Below are positions 25,107 through 33,951 of a DNA stretch of 64,000 nucleotides, piece by piece. Under the pieces are notes generated by a model. That model made no database searches. It was not told the DNA's origin and saw nothing but the letters and a program-made list of their open reading frames with translations. This DNA is from Marinobacter maroccanus (lineage in GTDB: Bacteria > Pseudomonadota > Gammaproteobacteria > Pseudomonadales > Oleiphilaceae): assembly GCF_002933275.1 (NCBI RefSeq), contig NZ_PSSX01000004.1:124001-188000 (forward strand). Reading direction: 5' to 3'. Each line of letters opens with the position of its first letter. The first letter of the stretch is position 1. The translations under genes were made by a program, and so were the position numbers.

Positions 25107-28016
25107 ATGAACACCCTTGCCATACCCTGCCAATGCCCGTTCAAAAGAGTGGCCGCCGCTGTTCTTTTCGCACTGGCCTACCTGCTCGCCGCACCTTCGG
25201 CCTGGGCCAGAGAGCCATCCGATACCATTACTTTCGGCATCGTCGCTGACAACAAACCCTATTCCTTCAATGAGGGGCGCGGCGCCTCCGGTTTTTCCGT
25301 TGATATTCTGCGGGAAGTCGCGGAACAGGCCGGGCTGCAGCTCACCTTCAGGGCCGGCAGCTGGCCAGAAGTCTACGGCGCCTTCATGCAGGGCGAACTC
25401 GACGTGATTGATGGTATCTCCTTTCGCCAGGACCGCGCAGAGCAGATCCTGTTCACCGAGCCTTATCACATCCGACAGACCTACCTGATGCATGACACCC
25501 AGAATCCAGTCGGGAATGTCGACAGCATTGAGGACCTTCAGGGTCTGAGAGTGGGCGTTGTGCGAGACATCTATTACCGCGATGCCCTTACCGAAAAAGG
25601 CATCACGCTCAACACATACGACTCGCTGCACAGCCTGATTCGGGCACTGGCTTTCGGATGGGTGGATGTGATTATCGGGCCGCAGCTTACCCTGCAGTAT
25701 TACGCCAACGAGGCCGGCTTTCGTTTCCTTGCCATTGCCGGCAAGGCACCGCTGGGCGATCTTGCCCGCGAGGACTTCCGCATTGGCGTTCTGAAAGCCA
25801 ATGAAGTCTTGTTTCAACGGATCAGTCAGGGTCTTGCCGAGATCCCGGACCAGCGCAAACGCGAATTGCTGGAGCGTTGGCAGGAATTTGGCGGTGCCAG
25901 TCTCTCCGGCTCCGGGAATTTTGTTCTCAGCCCCGAGCAGCGCCGGTTCATTGCGGAAACCGGCCCGGTCCGTGTCGGGCTGATGCGGGACTATGCCCCC
26001 TACAGCTTCGAGAGTGGTACGCGCATCCAGGGCCTGACGGTGGATATCCTGAACCGGCTGTCGGATCTGACGGGGCTACAGGTCATTCCCGTCGGCGGCC
26101 AATGGATCGAACTGCTGCCACTGTTCCGCAATGGCGAGATCGACATACTGGCCAACATGTCGTTCCGCCCTGAACGCACCGCTTTCACCCGCTTCACTGA
26201 GCCATATCACACCATACCCAATGTGGCCTTCACCCGGGATCAGGATCTTTCCCTTAACACCCTTGAGGACCTGAAGGGTATGCGAGTGGCGCTGGGCTCC
26301 GGCATCTATTACGAACAGCCGTTGCAGGAAGCGCTGGGAGATGATGCCCGTATTTTCACCGCCCAGGATGCGATGTTCGAAGCCCTCGCCAGGGACCAGG
26401 TGGATGTGGTTCTGGCAGCACTGCCCAACGGCAATTTCTGGGTTCGTGAACTGGGACTTCCGGGGGTCCGGATCGCCGGGGAACTGATTCTGGATGGCCT
26501 GCCGGGTGAAGATCTCCGATTCGGGGTACGCCCGGGCCTTGCGCCACTGGCCGGCATTCTCGATCAGGCCCTGGCCACCATCAGTGCCGAAGAAATCCGC
26601 ACCATCGAAGACCGCTGGCTTGGCGCCAGCGGCGGAACCCGACAGCCCGGCACTGGCAAGGCAAACCTGACCGAAGCAGAACTGGCGTGGCTGGAAAACC
26701 GCAGCAACCGGGTGTCCATGTGCATCGACCCCGACTGGCTACCCCTTGAGGGTCGGGACTCCAACGGTAAGCATGCTGGCCTTTCCGCAGAGGTGTTCCG
26801 ACTGTTCACCGAGCGCACGCCAATCCATTTCGACGTGGTACCAACCGACAATTGGCAGCAGTCCATGCAGGCTGCGCGGGAACGCCGATGCGATCTGCTG
26901 GCCATGGCGATGAAAACGCCGGAACGGTCTGAATTCATGAATTTCACCGAGTCCTACCTGGAAGTTCCCAACGTAGTCCTGGGGCGGATCGAAGCACCCT
27001 TCATAGAACGGATTGGCGACCTTCGCGGCCAGAAAGTGGGCGTTGTCGAGGGCTATGCCTTTGCCGAACTCCTGCAAACCCGCTATCCGTCCATGGACCT
27101 GATCGGAGTCAGCAACGAGCAGGAGGGGCTCCGTCGCCTTCAGAACCACGAGCTGGACGGCTACATCACGACCCTGGCAACCGCCAGCTACTACATGCAG
27201 GAACTTGGCCTGGCGGACCTGAAAGTCATTGGCAGAATCCCCGCAGACTGGTCACTGGCGGTTGCCATCCGGGACGACGAACCGGTTCTCCTTGGCATTA
27301 TGCAGAAACTGGTGTCCAGCCTGACCACGGAAGAGCGACGCAGCCTGGAGAGCCACTGGCGTAACATCCAGTTGAAACAGACAGTGGACTACACGCTGAT
27401 CTGGCAGCTTCTGATTGCCGGCGCCCTGGTGACAGCCCTGCTGATCTACTGGAACCGGAAACTGGGCCGCCTGAACAAGGACCTCGCGGTTGCCAACGAG
27501 ACTCTGTCCCGGCTGAGCGTGACCGATGACCTGACTCAATTGGGGAACCGAAGCTACTTTGACCAGGAGTTCCGGAAAAGCTTCCAGTGGTGCCAGCGGC
27601 ACCATTCCGGTTTTGCGGTGGCCATGGTCGACGCCGACCACTTCAAAAACATCAACGACACCTTCGGCCATGAAGCCGGCGACCTCTGCCTGAAAGCGCT
27701 GGCCGATACCATGCGCAAACACTTTCGTCGGGAAACCGACCGGTTATCGAGGTTTGGCGGCGAGGAGTTCGTGGTTTTTGCTAGCTACGAGGACAGCGAT
27801 GAAATCCGCAACCGTCTGGAGACATTCCGGGAGGCCGTCGCCAGTGCCTGCAACATATGCGGTCACAATGATATCCGGCTGACCATCAGCATTGGTCTGG
27901 CAACGGGGATTCCGGGCCCGGCGGCCTCTCCGGCAGAATTTCTGAGACAGGCCGATCAGGCCCTGTACCAGGCCAAACAGAATGGCAGGAACCGTCTTGA
28001 GGTACGAGCGGTCTGA
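25107..28016 (+). CDS. Diguanylate cyclase with three periplasmic solute-binding domains
   Basis: A 969-residue membrane sensor. After a signal sequence (AVLFALAYLLAAPSAWA) come three tandem bacterial extracellular solute-binding (type 3) domains: ~35-265, ~285-515 and ~530-755. Domains 1 and 2 share the pattern FxVDILxxL, GEIDxxxxxSFRxxR and FTEPYH; domain 3 is more diverged (DLLAMAMKTPERSEFMNFTESY). One membrane helix (~767-787) leads to a GGDEF domain with GGEEF at residues 884-888 and DADHFKNINDTFGH, so it is likely active in making cyclic-di-GMP. No EAL domain. It would couple amino-acid-like ligands outside to biofilm or motility signalling; the ligands are unknown. Confidence 0.95.
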   Translation: MNTLAIPCQCPFKRVAAAVLFALAYLLAAPSAWAREPSDTITFGIVADNKPYSFNEGRGASGFSVDILREVAEQAGLQLTFRAGSWPEVYGAFMQGELDVIDGISFRQDRAEQILFTEPYHIRQTYLMHDTQNPVGNVDSIEDLQGLRVGVVRDIYYRDALTEKGITLNTYDSLHSLIRALAFGWVDVIIGPQLTLQYYANEAGFRFLAIAGKAPLGDLAREDFRIGVLKANEVLFQRISQGLAEIPDQRKRELLERWQEFGGASLSGSGNFVLSPEQRRFIAETGPVRVGLMRDYAPYSFESGTRIQGLTVDILNRLSDLTGLQVIPVGGQWIELLPLFRNGEIDILANMSFRPERTAFTRFTEPYHTIPNVAFTRDQDLSLNTLEDLKGMRVALGSGIYYEQPLQEALGDDARIFTAQDAMFEALARDQVDVVLAALPNGNFWVRELGLPGVRIAGELILDGLPGEDLRFGVRPGLAPLAGILDQALATISAEEIRTIEDRWLGASGGTRQPGTGKANLTEAELAWLENRSNRVSMCIDPDWLPLEGRDSNGKHAGLSAEVFRLFTERTPIHFDVVPTDNWQQSMQAARERRCDLLAMAMKTPERSEFMNFTESYLEVPNVVLGRIEAPFIERIGDLRGQKVGVVEGYAFAELLQTRYPSMDLIGVSNEQEGLRRLQNHELDGYITTLATASYYMQELGLADLKVIGRIPADWSLAVAIRDDEPVLLGIMQKLVSSLTTEERRSLESHWRNIQLKQTVDYTLIWQLLIAGALVTALLIYWNRKLGRLNKDLAVANETLSRLSVTDDLTQLGNRSYFDQEFRKSFQWCQRHHSGFAVAMVDADHFKNINDTFGHEAGDLCLKALADTMRKHFRRETDRLSRFGGEEFVVFASYEDSDEIRNRLETFREAVASACNICGHNDIRLTISIGLATGIPGPAASPAEFLRQADQALYQAKQNGRNRLEVRAV

Positions 28017-28065
28017 TCAGAAGTGGTGCTAAGATGCGGGAAAACACAAGGATAAGGAGAACGCC

Positions 28066-29037
28066 ATGGCACGTATCTACGAGGACAACTCACTCTCCAT
28101 TGGCAATACCCCGCTGGTAAAACTGAACCGGGTCAACGAAGGCGCAACTATCTGGGCCAAGATTGAGGGCCGCAACCCGGCCTATTCGGTCAAATGCCGG
28201 ATCGGCTCAGCCATGATCTGGGACGCTGAAAAACGCGGCACTCTGAAACCCGGCATGACCATCGTGGAGCCCACCAGTGGCAACACGGGCATCGCACTGG
28301 CATTTGTTGCAGCAGCCCGGGGCTATAAACTGGTCCTGACCATGCCCGCTTCCATGAGCCTGGAGCGCCGCAAGGTGCTGAAAGCCCTTGGTGCAGAACT
28401 GGTACTGACCGAACCGGCCAAAGGTATGCCCGGTGCCATTGCCAAGGCCGAAGAAATCTTTGCCGCCGACCCGGACAACCATTTTCTGCCTCAACAGTTC
28501 CAGAACCCGGCCAATCCCCGAATACACGAGGACACCACAGGGCCGGAAATCTGGAACGACACCGACGGTGAAATCGACATCTTCGTGGCCGGCGTTGGCA
28601 CTGGCGGTACGCTGACCGGCGTATCCCGCTACATCAAGGGCACCAAAGGCAAGCAGATTACCACCGTCGCCGTGGAGCCGACGGATTCCCCGGTGATAAG
28701 CCAGGTGATGAACGGAGAAGATCCCAAACCCGCACCGCACAAGATTCAGGGCATCGGCGCCGGATTCGTACCCAAAAACCTGGATCTTGATCTGGTCGAC
28801 CAGGTGGAAGCGGTATCCAATGAAGACGCCATGGACATGGCCCACCGGCTGATGCAGGAAGAGGGCATTCTCTGCGGTATATCCTGCGGCGCGGCAGTGG
28901 TGGCTGCGGTTCGGATCAGCAAGCAGCCGGAGTATCAGGGCAAGAACATTGTGGTGGTGCTTCCGGATACTGCAGAACGCTACCTTTCCTCGGCGCTGTT
29001 CGCCGACCGGTTTGGTGAGCTGGAAAACGTTCAGTAA
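28066..29037 (+). CDS. cysK: Cysteine synthase A (O-acetylserine sulfhydrylase)
   Basis: A 323-residue PLP enzyme, exactly the length of Escherichia coli CysK and very close to it from memory ([19 protein letters not shown]). It makes cysteine from O-acetylserine and sulfide. The PLP lysine lies in [11 protein letters not shown], substrate-binding [12 protein letters not shown] and phosphate-loop [14 protein letters not shown] are intact. A small oddity is CGISCGAAV where GISSGAAV is usual near the PLP nitrogen. AAGGAGA precedes the ATG. It ends just before a hairpin shared with the convergent barrel gene. Confidence 0.96.
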   Translation: MARIYEDNSLSIGNTPLVKLNRVNEGATIWAKIEGRNPAYSVKCRIGSAMIWDAEKRGTLKPGMTIVEPTSGNTGIALAFVAAARGYKLVLTMPASMSLERRKVLKALGAELVLTEPAKGMPGAIAKAEEIFAADPDNHFLPQQFQNPANPRIHEDTTGPEIWNDTDGEIDIFVAGVGTGGTLTGVSRYIKGTKGKQITTVAVEPTDSPVISQVMNGEDPKPAPHKIQGIGAGFVPKNLDLDLVDQVEAVSNEDAMDMAHRLMQEEGILCGISCGAAVVAAVRISKQPEYQGKNIVVVLPDTAERYLSSALFADRFGELENVQ

Positions 29038-29044
29038 CTGTAAA

Positions 29045-29069
29045 AAGGCGCAGCCTCACGCTGCGCCTT
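29045..29069. terminator. Hairpin terminator between cysK and the barrel gene
   Basis: Perfect 10-base arms AAGGCGCAGC and complement with a five-base loop. On the minus strand the stem is followed by a run of five T, so it is a good Rho-independent terminator for the barrel gene; for cysK it lacks a T run and is weaker. Confidence 0.85.
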
Positions 29070-29076
29070 GCACTTA

Positions 29077-29655
29077 TCAGAACTGATACTTCAGGCCGAC
29101 CCGACCGGTATCGAACTCCGGTCCGCTGTTGGTTACCTGCCCGTTGAAGTCCTCTTTATCAATGTCGACGTTGTAGCGATTATATTCGGCAAATGCCGTC
29201 AGATCCGGCGTTACCCGGAAATCCACACCGGCACCCACAAAGGGCGATACCTCATCGTAGGTTTCACTTTCGTTGAATGCGTCAACATCGAAAGCAGAAG
29301 CAAAGGCACCGGCTTTGCCATATACACCGAAGCTGTCAGTGAGCGGCAGACGACCAACAGCACCCAGGCCAAAGCCTTTCATCTTGCCGTCCACATCGTC
29401 GTTACCAAAGTTGCCAAAATCGATGTACTCCGCTTCCAGGGCAAAAAACGGACTGAACTGGTAGCCGACCGCGGCGCCAAGCAGATCGTTCTCATCCTCG
29501 AACTCGCCACCGTGGGATTTGTAGCCACCGTAGCTGCCGCTGATATAGGGGCCTGACTGGTCCCGCTCCACGCTGCCCTGAGCCAAAGCGGCGGGCGCGG
29601 TAACAAAAGAGGCTGTGAAAAGTGCGGCACTGGTAAAACGGATTGCGGAATTCAT
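29077..29655 (-). CDS. Outer-membrane beta-barrel protein (OmpW/OmpA-like small porin)
   Basis: A 192-residue protein with a signal peptide (cleavage after ALAQ, about residue 26). The mature part alternates polar and hydrophobic residues in about eight strands, with aromatic girdle residues (YISGSYGGYKSHG, ALEAEYIDFGNFG) and a C-terminal phenylalanine in VGLKYQF that signals BAM insertion. It resembles the outer-membrane beta-barrel domain family (PF13505-type). Function may be structural or a small channel. GGAGG lies eight bases before the ATG. A perfect 20-base palindrome ~100 bases upstream may regulate it. Confidence 0.9.
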   Translation of the reverse strand: MNSAIRFTSAALFTASFVTAPAALAQGSVERDQSGPYISGSYGGYKSHGGEFEDENDLLGAAVGYQFSPFFALEAEYIDFGNFGNDDVDGKMKGFGLGAVGRLPLTDSFGVYGKAGAFASAFDVDAFNESETYDEVSPFVGAGVDFRVTPDLTAFAEYNRYNVDIDKEDFNGQVTNSGPEFDTGRVGLKYQF

Positions 29656-29750
29656 AAGGCGTTCCTCCTGGTGAGTTCAGATATCCTTTCACCGGCAACC
29701 GAAAGCTGTCTTTCAATTACCTGAACTCACCCTACAAAGGATTCCCTCAG

Positions 29751-29770
29751 AGTTGGGTTAAAACCCAACT
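29751..29770. promoter_or_regulatory. Perfect 20-base palindrome upstream of the barrel gene
   Basis: AGTTGGGTT-AA-AACCCAACT is a perfect dyad about 96 bases before the barrel gene's start and 65 bases past the phosphodiesterase stop. It has no T run on either side, so an operator for a dimeric regulator is more likely than a terminator. The rest of the 29656-29834 gap shows only AT-rich stretches and the barrel gene's ribosome site. Confidence 0.5.
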
Positions 29771-29834
29771 AAGATTCATTCATATTCCCTTAATTCTTTA
29801 AGACAGGCGCTCCCAAGGGAAGCACCTGATCGGA

Positions 29835-31148
29835 TCAGCGACTTTGAGCGATCCCCATGCAGTTGGCATAAAACGTGGTGGTAGCCGGCCAGTCTGAGAA
29901 GATACCGATGACACCCACCTCACGAGCGAGTACATCAATCACGGTAAGCATGTCGCCGTCGTTGTTAATGGCATCGGTCACCGTCTGGTAATACCAGCCA
30001 CCACCGTTTTCCAGAGGGCCACTGCGTTCAACCGTCCAGGCGATGAGATCCAGACCGGCGGTGCGAGCATTCTCAGCATACTCCGAAGGAACAATCTCAC
30101 CGTAGCTGTCGAGCGTCAGCATTTTCCAGAGGGCCGGCGCCAGAATATTCACGCCCCGGGCCTTCAGGCTCTCCATGTACGCCAGCGACGTGTTTTCAGT
30201 CGTGGGCGCTGACTGATCAAGGAAAACCGCCTGCCGGCCAAACCTGGGCGTTTCGTTCACCCAGAACAACACATCGTCGAGGTTGAACGATTGAGGCCAT
30301 ACGTCCTCAGGCCTAACTCCGGCATCAATGTAATCCTGGATCATCTGGCGGGCATAATCCTGCTGGCTATAGTCACCCTCAAACGGCATATCCACCACCG
30401 GCGATTTCAGCTCCGGGGTGAACTTTACCCCCAGCGCCTTGAACAACTCGATGCTTTCCCTGTGGGTCATCAGCGTGCCGCGGCTGGCGTAAAGGTCTGT
30501 GCGCCAGTCGGCTGTGCCAGCCAGATACTCTTCCGGCGTGGTTGCCATGGGGTTGTAGGCATCCATCTTGCCCTTCAGGGACTTGAACTCGGCCAGGGTG
30601 ATATCACTGGTGCGACACTCGGCCTGGGCCGGAGTGCCGGAAGCTGGATCGGCCGGTACAAAAGGCTGGGTGCACTTGGCGTTCAGCTCGGGTACCGCGA
30701 CGATGTTGGTGGTGGTGTGCAGGTCGTTCTGGGCGTGCCGGCAAACCAGCTCACGGTCCTTGGTGAATGCAACGTCGCATTCCACAATGCCCGCGCCCAT
30801 TTGCGCTGCGGCAACGTAGGACTCCTTGGTGTGTTCCGGAAACTGCAGCGGTGCACCACGATGGCCGATGGAGAAATCAGAACGCTTGAGCTGGCGGGCA
30901 TTGCAGGACTGCAGGCGCTCCTTCAGCGGGCCCTCATCCATATTTTCAACCAGCCAGAACGGCCTTGGCCCCAGATGGATGGGCTGCTTACCGCCAGCGC
31001 GCTTATGCCAGGATTGGGCAGGCACATCTTTCCAGTCATCCAGACCAGGCGGAACCCAGGAGTCGGGGTGTGACTTACCCGGCGCAGCTTGCGCCACAGT
31101 GAGGGCAACCGTGCATAGCAACAGGCCCAGGATCTTGCGTAACTTCAT
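29835..31148 (-). CDS. Glycerophosphodiester phosphodiesterase family protein, periplasmic
   Basis: A 437-residue secreted enzyme with signal peptide ([14 protein letters not shown]). GDPD hallmarks are visible: [16 protein letters not shown] (catalytic His and Glu), [19 protein letters not shown] (Glu and Asp metal ligands) and a late [12 protein letters not shown] segment. It would hydrolyse glycerophosphodiesters to glycerol-3-phosphate and an alcohol outside the inner membrane for phosphate or carbon scavenging. It is longer than typical UgpQ (about 250 residues), through insertions around residues 150-200, as in GlpQ-like secreted forms. The ATG at 31148 with AAGGAG upstream is preferred over 31184. 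Confidence 0.93.
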   Translation of the reverse strand: MKLRKILGLLLCTVALTVAQAAPGKSHPDSWVPPGLDDWKDVPAQSWHKRAGGKQPIHLGPRPFWLVENMDEGPLKERLQSCNARQLKRSDFSIGHRGAPLQFPEHTKESYVAAAQMGAGIVECDVAFTKDRELVCRHAQNDLHTTTNIVAVPELNAKCTQPFVPADPASGTPAQAECRTSDITLAEFKSLKGKMDAYNPMATTPEEYLAGTADWRTDLYASRGTLMTHRESIELFKALGVKFTPELKSPVVDMPFEGDYSQQDYARQMIQDYIDAGVRPEDVWPQSFNLDDVLFWVNETPRFGRQAVFLDQSAPTTENTSLAYMESLKARGVNILAPALWKMLTLDSYGEIVPSEYAENARTAGLDLIAWTVERSGPLENGGGWYYQTVTDAINNDGDMLTVIDVLAREVGVIGIFSDWPATTTFYANCMGIAQSR

Positions 31149-31241
31149 AACCAGCTCCTTGTGAAATGAATGATACTGCATCACCAGTGTTCACAAGGAG
31201 GGTTACGACCCAAAGACGTTTTCGTGAAGGCTAAGTGATAC

Positions 31242-31499
31242 TCAGCCCGCTGTTGATGCCTCGTATTCACGAATCATCGTAAACAACTGGTCCTTCAGGT
31301 TCAGCCGCTTCTTCTTGAGGTTTTCCAGGTACTCATCGGAAGTGTTTTCAGCGCCGGTTTCAATGCGATGAACGGCATGGTCGACTTCATGATATTCATC
31401 AAACAGCTTGGCGAAGTGAGTGCTGTTGGTCTTCAGCAGATGAATGGCTTCTTTGGATTCGGGCAGTTCGTGAATCAGATCGTGTTTTTCCAGGGACAT
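31242..31499 (-). CDS. YdcH-like DUF465 small helical protein
   Basis: An 85-residue, highly charged, helical protein. The DUF465 pattern shows as MSLEKHDLIHELPESKE, the HFAKLFDEYHEVDHAVHRIE helix and LKKKRLNLKDQLFTMI. Proteins of this family are small coiled-coil hairpins of unknown role. ATG 31499 is preceded by GGAG at a suitable distance. It stands alone between the phosphodiesterase and ligase genes and is transcribed the same way. Confidence 0.88.
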   Translation of the reverse strand: MSLEKHDLIHELPESKEAIHLLKTNSTHFAKLFDEYHEVDHAVHRIETGAENTSDEYLENLKKKRLNLKDQLFTMIREYEASTAG

Positions 31500-31614
31500 T
31501 CGCGCAGTCTCCATGACTGTGGGGGATGAGATGTAATTGGCTCATTCCAGTGTATGGCTCGCTGCACTTGTCAGTCTTGATCCCCGTCAAGCGCCAGCAC
31601 GCCTGCATGCCCAA

Positions 31615-32469
31615 TTACCGCGCAGGTTCATCGTTCCGAATGCGAAGAAAGCTGGCAAAGCGAGGCAGACCAGTGGCTGTGAGGCCATAGTATTTGAATG
31701 TGATCGTGGTTCCGGGTTTTGGAGGTGAGGCTCGCTCGGAATCGCTGAACCCCGAGCCAATCCGGAATTGCCTGCCATCTTCCAACTCCACCAGCAGTGA
31801 CCCCATCAGCCCCTCGTATTTGCCCTTGCCCGGTAGGTGATGAACCACCACCGCTTCGGCATCCTGATACTGTTTCACTTTCAGCAGATCATTCGAGCGC
31901 CCACTTCGGTAACCACTGGCGCCCAGCCGCAGCATCAACCCCTCTCCCCCATCAGCCACCACCTCGTCCAGACGCAGCATCAAATTCTCATGGCTGCTCG
32001 CCCGTTGCTGATCAACAAGCGCCATATAGGGTGACCCAACCTTCTCGATCAATGCCCTCAGCCGGACCAGGCGTTGATCGAAGGTAGCCTTCTGATCCGG
32101 AAGATCAAACACCATAAACCGAATCCGCCGCCAATCGCCATCATCGGGCACCACCTGACGCACCGCCCCTGACAATTCCGCAAAACGGCCTCGGCCCATC
32201 CAGAGCTCGCCGTCCAGGGGGTGCGCCGGAAACCCTCTGGTAAACCAACCGGGCGCCCGATACTCATGACCGCCACGGGAAAGAAATCGCTCGCCGGTCC
32301 AGTATGCGCGCACCCCGTCGAGCTTTTCACTGACCCAGTAGCCGTCCAACGGCATGCCCTTTTGATACACATTGGCGAGTGTTAGCTCGGGCGGTTTCGC
32401 TACCGCCACGGGGGAAAACAGAAGGGAAATCAGCACCGGCAGCACGGCGCTGAACAATCGAAAAGACAT
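31615..32469 (-). CDS. ligE: Periplasmic ATP-dependent DNA ligase (LigE-like)
   Basis: A 284-residue enzyme with a Sec signal peptide (VLPVLISLLFSPVAVA). The adenylation motif I is KLDGVRAYW with nucleophile Lys49; motif III-like FMVFDLPDQ, motif IV GEGLMLRLG and motif V LLKVKQYQDAEAVV follow, then a short OB fold ending near the C-terminus. It lacks large accessory domains, as in the minimal Lig E group. It would seal nicks in duplex DNA outside the cytoplasm, perhaps during DNA uptake or on extracellular DNA in biofilms. No competence genes are in the window. The ATG at 32469 opens the signal peptide. Confidence 0.92.
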   Translation of the reverse strand: MSFRLFSAVLPVLISLLFSPVAVAKPPELTLANVYQKGMPLDGYWVSEKLDGVRAYWTGERFLSRGGHEYRAPGWFTRGFPAHPLDGELWMGRGRFAELSGAVRQVVPDDGDWRRIRFMVFDLPDQKATFDQRLVRLRALIEKVGSPYMALVDQQRASSHENLMLRLDEVVADGGEGLMLRLGASGYRSGRSNDLLKVKQYQDAEAVVVHHLPGKGKYEGLMGSLLVELEDGRQFRIGSGFSDSERASPPKPGTTITFKYYGLTATGLPRFASFLRIRNDEPAR

Positions 32470-32543
32470 GGCAATTCCTTTGCTCTCAGTTGCTTTTCCT
32501 GCAGAGGTCAGCTTCCTTTCCGCCCCTGGTCATCAACCGCGTA

Positions 32544-32993
32544 TCAGTCGTTTCCGCAGGTGCTCCTCACCTTTTTCCGGAAATCCTCACGAATACGGGT
32601 ATTTTCGGCCTCATTCACATAGACCCGCTCGCCCTGATCGTTAATGTTGTAAAAGGTTGAGACGCTCGCCAGATGCTTGAGGCGCGCCCGAAGCTTTCTG
32701 CACAGTTCGGCTTGCTTCGCCGCTTTCTCTTCAACCTTGGCATTGGCTGCCTGACGTGCCTCTCGCTCTTCCTGCTGCTGCTCCAGAAACTCGGTCATCT
32801 TCTGATGCCGCTCCCGGGCACCCGCATCCACGCTGGCCGGAGCGGCCTTCACCGCAACTTCACTTGATGCCGCCTGAGCCGGTGGACGGTCCCCGAAATG
32901 GGTCTGGCCGTTGGCATCGACCCATTTGTAGACGCCGGCGTTTGCTGAGACTGGGATGAAACAGAGGAGCATCAAAACTACGAATGCTTTCAC
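32544..32993 (-). CDS. Exported DUF4124 domain protein
   Basis: A 149-residue protein with a signal peptide (VVLMLLCFIPVSANA) followed by a DUF4124 motif (VYKWVDANGQTHFGDRPP) that is common in envelope proteins of gammaproteobacteria. Residues ~60-110 are charged and alanine-rich, likely a coiled coil, and the end has two cysteines (LCRKL and STCGND) that could form a disulfide in the periplasm. No activity is known. It lies 74 bases upstream of the ligase gene and could be in the same transcript. Confidence 0.88.
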   Translation of the reverse strand: MKAFVVLMLLCFIPVSANAGVYKWVDANGQTHFGDRPPAQAASSEVAVKAAPASVDAGARERHQKMTEFLEQQQEEREARQAANAKVEEKAAKQAELCRKLRARLKHLASVSTFYNINDQGERVYVNEAENTRIREDFRKKVRSTCGND

Positions 32994-33152
32994 AAAGATA
33001 TCCTTTTCAACTTATTGCTTCCTTGGCGCCTTTACGAACGAAAGGCTCTTAAGCGACTCAAAACTGTATCACCGCAGAGCCCACCAACTCCGTGAACGAC
33101 TGAACAAAAGGCGCCATTTGGGATATCTTCGGGCATGGGAGGACTCTCGCGG

Positions 33153-33554
33153 TTATGTTCCTCTTAGGGCAGGCCAAAGTCCAAGGTGATCGACAAAAGG
33201 GATAAAGTCGCGATCAAGAAACAGCAGGGGTAGCTTCTTCTCTATGCAAAATGTTGCGATGATCACGTCGGCAGTCTTTCTAATTGTGATGCCCCTCTTT
33301 CTGAGCGCTCGGTAATTCTCGGCGCACTTGGCTGCCATGTCTTTGCCAAACATCTCATACTGCTCAAGCGCCAGCAGGCTTTGTTTGGTCTGGCGATATT
33401 GGCCATCGTTGCGGATGCCTTGCAGGATTTCCAGAAATATGAGGTCTCCAATAGCGACAGATCCATGAACTATTGAGGCATCCAGCAAGTCAGTTTGCGG
33501 GTTTTTGACTCCTTTGAAATAGTCGATCCACACGCTGGTGTCCACCAGTATCAT
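33153..33554 (-). CDS. vapC: VapC-type PIN-domain toxin
   Basis: A 133-residue PIN endoribonuclease. Acidic metal-binding residues appear in MILVDTSVWIDYF, FLEILQG, TADVIIATF and FLDRDF, the usual four positions. VapC toxins cut tRNA or rRNA and stop translation when freed from antitoxin. Its ATG overlaps the antitoxin stop (ATGA), the classic coupled arrangement. Base composition is lower in GC than neighbouring genes, which fits acquisition on a mobile module. Confidence 0.93.
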   Translation of the reverse strand: MILVDTSVWIDYFKGVKNPQTDLLDASIVHGSVAIGDLIFLEILQGIRNDGQYRQTKQSLLALEQYEMFGKDMAAKCAENYRALRKRGITIRKTADVIIATFCIEKKLPLLFLDRDFIPFVDHLGLWPALRGT

Positions 33555-33745
33555 CCGGCGCTCCGCATTTCATCCAGGTCGCCTTCCCACTTGATATTGC
33601 CACGCAGCTTTCTAATCTCCTGCTGCTTGCTAAGCTGAACCAGAAGTTTCAGCCCTTGCTCAACGGCTTCTTTTTTGGTTTCGCAGCCGGAAGCTTTGAG
33701 GGCTTCGGCCATCAACTGATCATCAATAACAATGTTAGTTCTCAT
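33551..33745 (-). CDS. vapB: VapB-type antitoxin
   Basis: A 64-residue antitoxin. The N-terminal MRTNIVIDDQLMAEAL is a ribbon-helix-helix DNA-binding strand and helix of the VapB (DUF2191-like) type; KKEAVEQGLKLLVQL continues the fold and the charged tail (KLRGNIKWEGDLDEM) should wrap the toxin. ATG 33745 is taken rather than 33784, because the longer frame would run through the operator palindrome. It precedes and overlaps vapC. Confidence 0.92.
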   Translation of the reverse strand: MRTNIVIDDQLMAEALKASGCETKKEAVEQGLKLLVQLSKQQEIRKLRGNIKWEGDLDEMRSAG

Positions 33746-33756
33746 ATTGCACCAAT

Positions 33757-33782
33757 GTGTATAAACCACAGGACCTATACAC
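33757..33782. promoter_or_regulatory. Inverted-repeat operator of vapBC
   Basis: GTGTATA at 33757-33763 and TATACAC at 33776-33782 form a dyad with a 12-base spacer, 12 bases upstream of the vapB start. This is the expected place and symmetry for VapB autorepression. Confidence 0.7.
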
Positions 33783-33802
33783 AATCTAGCACTTCAGGAA
33801 GA

Positions 33803-33864
33803 GCATAACAATCGGCTGCACAGCGACCGATTTTCCGCCGCTTCGCGGCTCCAAGCCGACGCAC
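33803..33864 (+). other. attC-like remnant
   Basis: GCATAACAATCGGCTGC at the left, CCGCTTCGCGG near the middle and AAGCCGACGC at the right resemble the R''-L'', loop and L' parts of an integron attC site; TCGGCT and AGCCGA can pair. The expected right-hand GTTRRRY core site is missing, replaced by sequence of the effector fragment. A degenerate or cut attC is one reading; a chance GC hairpin is the other. Confidence 0.35.
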
Positions 33865-33865
33865 C

Positions 33866-33947
33866 TGGCAATGGGTTTCAACACGTTCCTTATCCGATTG
33901 TGGCATAAAGTCTGGCAACTTCGTTTTGCCTATCAGCCAGATCATTG
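33866..33947 (-). pseudogene. Fossil C-terminal tail of a second MIX effector
   Basis: Translating the minus strand from about 33945 gives IGKTKLPDFMPQSDKERVET, which matches residues near the end of the effector encoded at 34958-38380 (IGKSQLSDFVPQSDYERVET). The match covers ~25 codons with no start region, and begins a few bases after the stop of the putative immunity gene. It is a leftover of another copy of the effector gene. Confidence 0.8.
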
Positions 33948-33951
33948 AGGC

